Positions 56,824-64,000 of a stretch of 64,000 nucleotides of DNA are shown here, one piece after another. Both the position numbers and the translations under genes were made by a program. The stretch is from Malania oleifera (taxonomy: Eukaryota > Streptophyta > Magnoliopsida > Santalales > Ximeniaceae). Below the pieces are notes generated by a model. It worked only from the letters and a program-made list of their open reading frames with translations, was not told the origin of the DNA and did not search any database. Where the stretch lies: contig NC_080419.1 of NCBI RefSeq assembly GCF_029873635.1, forward strand, positions 69,359,823-69,423,822, read 5' to 3'. The first letter of the stretch is position 1. Each line of letters starts with the position of its first letter.

Positions 56824-59416
56824 ATAACATTCATTAACACCCTTCCATGGTTAGGCAATGGATTACCATGTACGTTTGGCTCATTTTCGTCATAAAAATC
56901 CGACCACTTCACATCCCTCAAAGCTTGCATTTTGTATTTAAAGGGCCAAAACTTTTCAATCAAATGGTCTGATGCCCCAACATGATATTCATATCAGGCA
57001 TTAAGGTCTTACCTTTTTTAGTAAGGAGGTTGAAATGGTGCTCCTAGTATTGGGGCAACTAGCTAACTTTTAATTAGTTGCGGGAACAATTTCACGTAAG
57101 TCATCGAGATAAGATGAATTTCCCTTCTTCTTCTCTCCTTTGGAAGTCTTCTTTCTGAGGCCTAAACGTTCTGCTGTTTAAGAGTTAACAACAAACCCAA
57201 AGAAATCATCTACGATTGCACATTTTGCTGAACTACACTATTTACTATGGGGTTAAAAACTATGTTATCATTTGTCCATCTAGAACTATTTTCTCTATAA
57301 GGGTGATCTTGTATTTCTTGTACTTCTCTATCCTTCTTTTTGCCCATTCTTTTCTTTGCAACCCTCTACTTAGTACCGGAGTTGCCCATCCTTCCCTTAT
57401 TGAATGTTCTTTCAATTCTTGCCCTAGTAGTTACCAAGTCTAAAAAACTTTGGGGAGTACTTTCAATGAGATGACTAAAGTATGGATCCTTGAGAATGCT
57501 GGAAAATAAAAAGATTGCCTCTTTATTCTCAAGCGGAGGATGCACTTGTGCTGCTGCTTCCCTCTATCGATAGACATACTCTTTAACAAAATCATTTGTT
57601 TTCTTCTCCATGTTTTGTAAAATTGGCTTGTCTGAAACCATTTTGATTACATGTGTATACTGAACAATAAAGGCAAGAGTCAAATCTTTCCACTTGTGAA
57701 TCCTTGTACGATCTAGCTAGATTCACCATCTTAGGACTGCTCCAGTCAAGCTATTCTAGAAACAGTGGATAAACAAATTATCATCATTTGAATATCTGAC
57801 TATTTTTTGGCAATACATCTTCAAATGGGTAATTAGATTCCTAGACTTATTGAACTTTTTGAAATCTAGGACTTTAAATTTCAGTGGTAGAACAACATAA
57901 GGCACCAAGCACAAATCAAACGCATCTACTGATCTAAAATACATTTGTACCTTCTACAACTTACAAATGTTCTATTAACACCTCATATTTACAATTCACC
58001 TCAAAGCTAGAGGCATGTTCTCCAGCAGTTTCTCTAGTTATCCCCCTTTCTTCACTGTCAAGAATTATGATTGGTGGTGATTGTGTATTTTCATTTCTAG
58101 TTTGTCTAAAACCTAGAGTTGCATGCAACCTTGACACTGCCATTACAAATGGGTGTGAACTTGGGCCCTGAACCATCATCACATTCATTGGCTGCGGGAG
58201 AGGGTGTCTATTGATCGGTGTGAACTCCAAAAAAAAAATAAAGGATCGTCCTACTTAGCTATTGGTTTTGGTGGCTATATAACTTTCCCTTTATTCGTGA
58301 TAGTGAACATTTCCATTAATTTGTTCACTTGATCTTTTATCTCTTGGACATCTTGACTGACTTCCTTATAGCTTTGCTTAAGTCCCAACATTCGACATTT
58401 TAGATTGTTCCCCATAATTTAGACTCTTTGAGTATTATAAGGATGCAAGGAAATTGATTTGTTCTCCTCAATGTTGAAACCCTAAAATTACAATTTAACT
58501 CAATGGTCTTCCTAGCATTGTAACTCTGATACACTGATTCTACATGCAACTGTATAATGTGAGCACGATCCCACAAGAAATGGTTATGTATGATTATGCA
58601 TGAAATACATGAATGTTTATAAGTGCAATGCAACCTAAAACAACCACTTTGCCAAAACTCTCCACATTTTTTTTATTACATCAGGTCTAAGAAAAGTACA
58701 AAGATGAATTCAAAAAGAAAGATTATATTTTAATTTTTTAAGAAATTTTTTGCAACTAATTTCATTACAAGAATTTAAAATCAGACAAACAAACAAACAA
58801 TATTCTTAATGGAAGCGTCTAAAGCAACCCAACTTTTGGTGTACATCATGTATAATTTGCAGTTTTAGAATCGAATTGTCTGGGATGCACTCCATGCTCA
58901 ACTTGCTTCATTTTATCAGCCATGTTTCTTGCCCTATTAGAGGCTCCTTGTTCTTAATGGGCCATCTCAAATGCTTGGTGATCTAGTGCCCGAAACTCAG
59001 CCTCCTAATATTGTGTTTTTTCGTATATAAGGCACTACTTTTTTTTTTTTTTTTTATGTTTGGCCTACAACTATTTATACTCAATGTCCCAACTTTGCAG
59101 TCGGACTTCAAATTCTTGTAGGACTTAAGACTTTCCTTTGTTCTTGATCTCGGTGGTTCTTAATAACTCTCTGTTCATGTCTATTTATGTTTGGAGTTCC
59201 TTTCCCTTCTTTCAAAGCTACCATTTCTTCCTCAGCTTCTAGTAACATTTTTTTAAAATGTTCTTCTAGTACTTGAAGATTATTCATTGATACTTTTGTT
59301 TCATCAACTGAACATTTAATTTGACCCTTATGGCTCTTTCTCCAGCTAAGAAAATTCCCTACATGTCTACCTTTTCCTATAGCCATACTATTTCTTGAGA
59401 TTCCCTTCCCGTCCAA
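56824..59416 (-). pseudogene. Tat/Ogre-like gag, 5' part (copy 2, right of insertion)
   Basis: Homologue of 26321-28885. Starts on the minus strand at 59416 with an open coiled-coil-like stretch (WRKSHKG, QVLEEHFKKMLLEAEEEM; 59108-59416). PSSHPFVMAVSRLHATLG follows (57961-58230), then the Retrotrans_gag core with LCLVPYVVLPLKFKVLDF (57756-57944) and the zinc-knuckle-like EYHVGASDHLIEKFW region (56778-57000). The second Cys of the knuckle is changed (KFW where copy 1 has KCW). Frameshifts and stops throughout. Confidence 0.75.
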
Positions 59417-59639
59417 AATTGAGGTGAGGCCCTAGCAACCAAAGACCTTGTCTAAGGGGTAAAAAGTACTTGAGACCATGATGGTTAGAAGTTTGTGACC
59501 CAAAGATTAACCTGGTTAGTGCATCAACCTAACTAGATTACCTAAAATCCTTCAAAAAAATTAATCAAATGTCAACTTTAATCCGAGTTGGCAACACCAC
59601 ATCAATTCCTTAAGTCAAATTGTCTCCTTGCTGACTCTA
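59417..59639 (-). other. Tat/Ogre leader fragment (copy 2)
   Basis: Homologue of 28886-29105; non-coding. It ends at the Sirevirus LTR insertion. Confidence 0.5.
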
Positions 59640-59747
59640 TGTTAGCTTTGGTGTAATCCCAAGAGGGAGGAGGGGGTGAATTGGTATCTAAAAATTTCCT
59701 CCCAGGTTAAACTTATCTAGTAACAGTATTACACAACCTAAAGGCAG
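59640..59747 (-). repeat. Sirevirus-type LTR end, minus orientation, truncated
   Basis: The plus strand starts TGTTAGCTTTGGTGTAATCC. On the minus strand this is a C-rich tail (CACCCCCTCC...CTCTTGGGATTACACC) ending CTAACA, matching the end of the Sirevirus LTRs at 5801, 12264 and 19066. Only 108 bp are visible before a Tekay LTR interrupts it. Similarity to segmental-duplication copy 1 stops exactly here. Confidence 0.7.
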
Positions 59748-60671
59748 TGTAACAACCTCAAATTTCTTAACATAAAATGTAAAATATTAAATGGAAAAGT
59801 CAACCTGAACCCATAGGTAATGGGGACACTTGTCAAATATAGCGGAAACCTAAGCAACAGCAAATATAAAATCTCAATCATCCATCCGTAAAGCATAATA
59901 CTAGAAGTATAAAATCAGAGTTATCTACATTCCCAAAATACTGTATCTATTTACATTCCTCCAAAATATTTCAAACTATATCTAGAATCCTATAATCAAA
60001 ACAATTCTGTTCCTAGTACACTGCTTACCCTCCTAATGGGATAGCTTAGTAAACTCAACGGCGGTCACGACCCGCCGGTCACTCAGGGTCTCCTGAAAAA
60101 TATATTAAATTCGGGGGGTGAGACACTTCTCAGTAAGGGAAAATAAACTAAATACAATTGTGTGGCAACATGAACATTTAATGCAATTATACATATATAG
60201 TACATTTCATATATCGGTAAACATTCATCATAACATACTAAATTCTCATATACTTTCATATTTACTAATAAATCATAACGTACATAAAACATCTGTTATA
60301 ACTGATAATACTGAAAACATACCTAGGATGAATAGCTAACTGATGTGATGTATTACCCCCCCCCCCAAGACGGGTTGTGCAGCCTGAAGGCGGGACCCGA
60401 AAATGGCTGGCCGACCACTGCCGAGTCAAAAATGTCTATAAGTACGATGGGCCTGCCACACCCTAGTATGGACTACCAGGTGGACGTCCACACTCTACTG
60501 AAAGACACATCGACTATCCATCTCCCACTCCCTCGTGGAGTGGTTAGCACTAAACTGAACATAGATATCTGATATATATAGCTACGGTACCGAGCTCCTG
60601 AACTGAACTAAACTAACATCCGGGTTCTGATAACATATAGTACATGGTTATATAGCATCTTTCATAATTAC

Positions 60672-60750
60672 GGCCTCGTGCCGAACATATCATAATTACA
60701 GCCTCATGCCAAACATATCATAATTACGGCCTTGCGCCAAAATCATACAT
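60672..60750 (-). repeat. ~30-bp tandem repeat in LTR, three units
   Basis: Three successive units each contain CATAATTACGGCCT or a one-base variant, followed by (C/T)GTGCC(A/G)AACATAT, within the minus Tekay LTR. Confidence 0.7.
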
Positions 60751-61496
60751 AAATACGTCATTATGAAAATAATCATTTTATCATATATTTGTCAGAATCA
60801 TAATGTACTGTATACTTCCATAATTTCTCAAATCATACTGCATTCATATCATTATCACATCATAATATTTCTCCATGTAAAATAATAATCATGCCACACA
60901 TTTGCTGTATAAAACCATACATTACATTTTAAAATCATACTTTCTGACATCTCATACATATATATATATATATATATATTTCAACATATTAACAGTATTT
61001 TTCTCAAACATACATTTCCTTCTTAATCTATAGCTATAATACATGCTTTCCAGAAAATAACTTTTCTTATAAATAATAATATTTTGTGTGAAAAGTAACT
61101 GTTTTAGTTTATTCCCTTACCTAACTATTAAGAAAGCCCCTAAAATATCATGGTCTAACCCCCATAGAACTTCTTGATCAATACCCTGAAATTGAAAATT
61201 CCCAATATTAAACCTTAGTATTTTCGCGTGTATATCATTTCCTATAACTACCACGAGACCAAATATGACTTAAAAAGTTTTACCTCAACTCAGGGATGAT
61301 TTCCAACTTGCTTTCACCAATAATCCGCTACGGCAGATTTGAAGAGAACTTCCCCAGGAGCATTGTGGTGACTTCAGATTGTCGATCCGGCATAAATCTG
61401 GCCCAAAATCAATGAGAGAGAGAGAGAGAGGACCGAAGGGGAGAGAGAGAGAGGAGAGAGTTTTCTTAACTATGAAGTTAAAATTCAGATTTTTAG

Positions 61497-61700
61497 TATT
61501 TATAGAACAAGGGATTCAATGACGAGCCACATCATTCGTCGATGAATCTTTTAATAATTTCATTGACGAAATTCAATCCTCGCCAACGAAATTCAGTCGG
61601 CTCAAAACCTCTCTCGGTATTTCCTCATCAACGAAATTTAGTCTTCATCGACGAATTCTCTTCTACCCTCGTTGATGAATCCTGACTTCGTCGACGAGTC
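61497..61700 (-). promoter_or_regulatory. TATA box plus TCGTCGACGA cluster (59748 LTR)
   Basis: Minus-strand TATAAATA (plus TATTTATA, 61497-61504) is preceded upstream on the minus strand by about eight TCGTCGACGA-type units (for example TTCGTCGACGAG near 61687 and TTCGTCGATGAA near 61535), several decayed by transitions. Confidence 0.75.
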
Positions 61701-61758
61701 CTCTAATAATTTCCTTTCCTCTTTATTATTTAAATTCCATTTTATTCGGGTTGTCACA

Positions 61759-61772
61759 TTCTCCCCTCATTG
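61759..61772 (-). promoter_or_regulatory. Polypurine tract of minus Tekay element
   Basis: Minus-strand CAATGAGGGGAGAA directly before the LTR, preceded by TTTCGAGGACGAAATTTT. Confidence 0.82.
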
Positions 61773-62019
61773 TAAAATTTCGTCCTCGAAATTTGCTATT
61801 CACGTAGTTTATCATCCCTTAGGCAAAATGATCTACTTATTTTATTACTTACCCTCACTTGTGGCAGAGGAATACTGTGGTTACAACTCAAGTTCTGGGA
61901 GATTACATATACCAAAAGAAACTAAAAGATCACATACTAACTAAAGTATTACATGTACCTGCAAAAGAAACATTACATATTTACTCACATTTCAAATTAC
62001 ATTTAAACTTCTGGGAATA

Positions 62020-64000
62020 GTTGCAGATATTTCTGTCTGATCTATTCCTCAAGCTCCCATGAAGCCTCTTCTACTGCATGATTCCTCCATAGAACCTTTA
62101 CCAGAGGAATCTTCTTATTACGTAATTCCTATTCCTTTCTATCTAGAATCTGCACTGGTACCTCCTCACAAACTAGCGAATCACTGACCTCTAACTCACC
62201 ATAACTGATAATATGGGAAGGATCTAAGACGTATTTCCTCAACATAGATACGTGGAATACATCTTGTATTCTGGATAGTGTAGGTGGCAAAGCTAGACTG
62301 TAAGCCACCGGCCCCACTTTCTCTAAAATCTCAAATGGACTGATAAACCTAGGGCTAAGTTTACCCTTCTTACCAAACCTCAGAACTCCTTTTAACGGAG
62401 CTATCTCCAAAAATACGTGACCACCCACATCAAACTCCAAATTCCTGTGGCGATGGTCGGCATAACTCTTTTATTGGCTCTGTACTGCATTGATTTTTTC
62501 CCTGATGAGCCGAACATTATCGTATGCCTGCTACACCAGCTCTGGTCCTACAACTCGCCGCTCGCCCATCTTATCCCAGTACAAAGGAAATCGACATCTC
62601 CTACTGTATAGTGCCTCAAACGATGCCATGCCAATACTGGACTAGTAACTGTTATTATATGCGAACTCTACTAGCGGCATGAACTGTGCCCAGCTACCTC
62701 CACAATCTAATACACACGCTCGGAGCATATCTTCTAGTATCTATATCATCCTCTCAGTCTGTCCGTCTGACAGAGGATGGAATGTCGTGCTAAATGATTA
62801 CTAAGACCCCAGAGGCTCTTGCAAGCTCCTCCAAAATCGTGATGTGAAATGCAGGTCTCGGTTTGACACAATAGGCACAGGCACCCCATGAGAACGAACT
62901 ATCTCCTGAACGTAAACCTTAGCTAAACGGCTGAGGGAATAGCTAATCTTGATAGGGAGAACATGGGCGGACTTAGTCAATCGGTCTACTATCACCCAAA
63001 TCGCATTTTGGCCATGCGATGTCGACGGCAACCTTGAAACAAAATCCATGGATATATGATCCCACTTCCACTCTGGGATAAACAATGGCTGCAACTGGCC
63101 TACCGGCCTCTGGTGCTCAGCTTTTACCTGCTGGCACATCAAGCACTAGGCTACATACTCAGCAATTTCTCTCTTCATACCACTCCACCAATAAAACTCT
63201 CGTAGATCTCTATACATTTTCGTACTGCCAGAATGAACCGTATACAAGGATCTGTGAGCCTCCTCTAAAATCATCCTCCTAATGTCAGCATCAGCAAGAA
63301 CACACAATCTGGAACGGAACCGCAAAGCTCCGTCATCTAAAATGCAGAATTCCTCTCCTTGACCACTCTACACTCTATCCATCACCTCTACTAATTCTGG
63401 GTCTTCTTTTTGAGCAGCTTTAATTCTTTTCTACAGAGTTGGTTGCACCACCAAACTAGTGATACATACTGGAGTATTACTCTCTATTAACTTAATGCCG
63501 AGTCTCTCTAGATCCATCATGATCGGACGCTGGATCTCCATAGCTACCAATGCTAATACTCTAGACTTCCTGCTCAGTGCATCAGCTACCATATTTGCTT
63601 TCCCTGGGTGGTAACTGATAGTACAATCAAAATCTTTAATCAACTCTAACCACCTTCTCTGTCTTATATTCAACTCCTTCTGGGTTAAGAAATACTTTAA
63701 GCTCTTGTGGTCGGAGAAAATCTCACATTGTTCACCGTACAAATAATGCCTCCAAATTTTAAATGTGTGTACCACTGCAGCCAATTCAAGATCATGGGTA
63801 GGGTAGTTCTTTTCATATTCTTTCAACTGTCTAGATACATATGTCACCACCCTACCATATTGCATTAGTACACAGCCAAGTCCCTTCAAGGATGCATCAC
63901 TGTAGATAGTATAACCCTCACCCCCAAATGGGATGATCAATACCGGCGTTGTGACTAGCCTCTGCTTCAGCTCCCGAAAACTCCACTCACACCTATCATC
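62020..64000 (-). pseudogene. Tekay-like pol, partial at window edge
   Basis: The minus strand reads from the window end: RNase H with [32 protein letters not shown] and [20 protein letters not shown] (63431-63940), complete through the stretch that is missing from copies 1 and 2. Then [18 protein letters not shown], the integrase zinc-finger region, and the core with [37 protein letters not shown] and SNRDLHFTSRFW (62801-63142). The VGGHVFLEIAP...GKLSPRFISPFEILE block follows (62129-62440), and a chromodomain (LVKVLWRNHAVEEAS, about 62030-62110) ends it. Several stops separate these. RT and upstream domains would lie beyond 64000. It is the best-preserved minus-strand pol of the window but still inactive as written. 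Confidence 0.85.

Larger units (their letters stand above)
41337..59639. repeat. Segmental duplication, copy 2 (with nested 8.5-kb insertion)
   Basis: Direct repeat of 19067-29105, interrupted by the Tekay-like element at 48287-56823. Differences from copy 1 include a ~280-bp stretch retained here near 43510-43770 and a ~590-bp deletion in pol (junction about 45115). Similarity stops at 59640, exactly where a Sirevirus LTR begins. Confidence 0.85.
59748..61758 (-). repeat. Tekay-like Gypsy 3' LTR, minus orientation
   Basis: The plus strand starts TGTAACAACC and ends GGGTTGTCACA (minus strand begins TGTGACAACCCG). Length 2011 bp. Contains GTGAGACACTTCTCAGTAAGG near 60118, a run of C at 60356-60366, a triplicated GCC(T/A)CGTGCCAAACATATCATAATTAC-like stretch (60670-60745), (TA)n at about 60958-60980 and (GA)n near 61411-61460. 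It is the 3' LTR of an element whose 5' end lies beyond 64000. Confidence 0.82.

Overview
This window is plant nuclear DNA, almost certainly from an angiosperm and probably a eudicot. It is AT-rich and gene-poor, and it is packed with nested LTR retrotransposons (Copia: Sirevirus type and a Tork/Tnt1-like fragment; Gypsy: Tekay-like chromoviruses and a Tat/Ogre-like element). The only credible intact host gene is a single-exon B3-domain (DUF313-like) gene at 36193-36951 on the minus strand. No bacterial-style features, rRNA, tRNA or CRISPR were found.

Region 1 (1-19066): three successive LTRs (3432-5801, 9332-12264, 16700-19066) of one Sirevirus-like Copia family, separated by internal regions that carry a degenerate gag but no pol. 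The first and third units are nearly identical. The middle unit is full of small indels, contains a 100-N gap that hides about 1.1 kb, and has a pyrimidine-rich insertion. The 'triplication' is therefore probably wholly or partly an assembly or gap-filling artefact over one element or a true tandem element.

Region 2 (19067-29105) and region 4 (about 41337-59639) are two direct copies of a segment of at least 10 kb. Each holds the same patchwork: a plus-oriented LTR fragment, a minus-oriented Tekay LTR plus truncated pol, another minus LTR fragment, and a minus-strand Tat/Ogre gag. Shared internal junctions show a segmental duplication rather than independent insertions. Copy 1 is cut on its left by the Sirevirus 3' LTR. 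Copy 2 was later invaded by a full-length Tekay-like element (48287-56823, 8.5 kb, target-site duplication ATAAC, empty site preserved in copy 1). At its right end it was also invaded by a minus-oriented Sirevirus LTR (59640), itself interrupted by another minus-oriented Tekay element (59748 to beyond 64000).

Region 3 (29106-41336) lies between the copies. It holds the rest of the Tat/Ogre element (leader, primer-binding site and 5' LTR to 34901), a clean solo LTR with a perfect 5-bp target-site duplication (29349-32023), a TRIM-like remnant, the B3 gene, an AT-rich minisatellite (three units of about 258 bp), and a Copia reverse-transcriptase fragment fused to LTR-like promoter DNA.

The most interesting general pattern is that unrelated LTR families here all carry clusters of short palindromes centred on GTCGAC directly upstream of their TATA box: TCGGTCGACCGA in the Sirevirus and TCGTCGACGA in the Tekay-like LTRs. 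None of the retrotransposon proteins is intact. In the full-length Tekay element the premature stops are explained by C-to-T or G-to-A transitions, as expected for methylated, silenced plant DNA. Coordinates of diverged boundaries were read by eye and are approximate unless a terminal motif or target-site duplication is cited.
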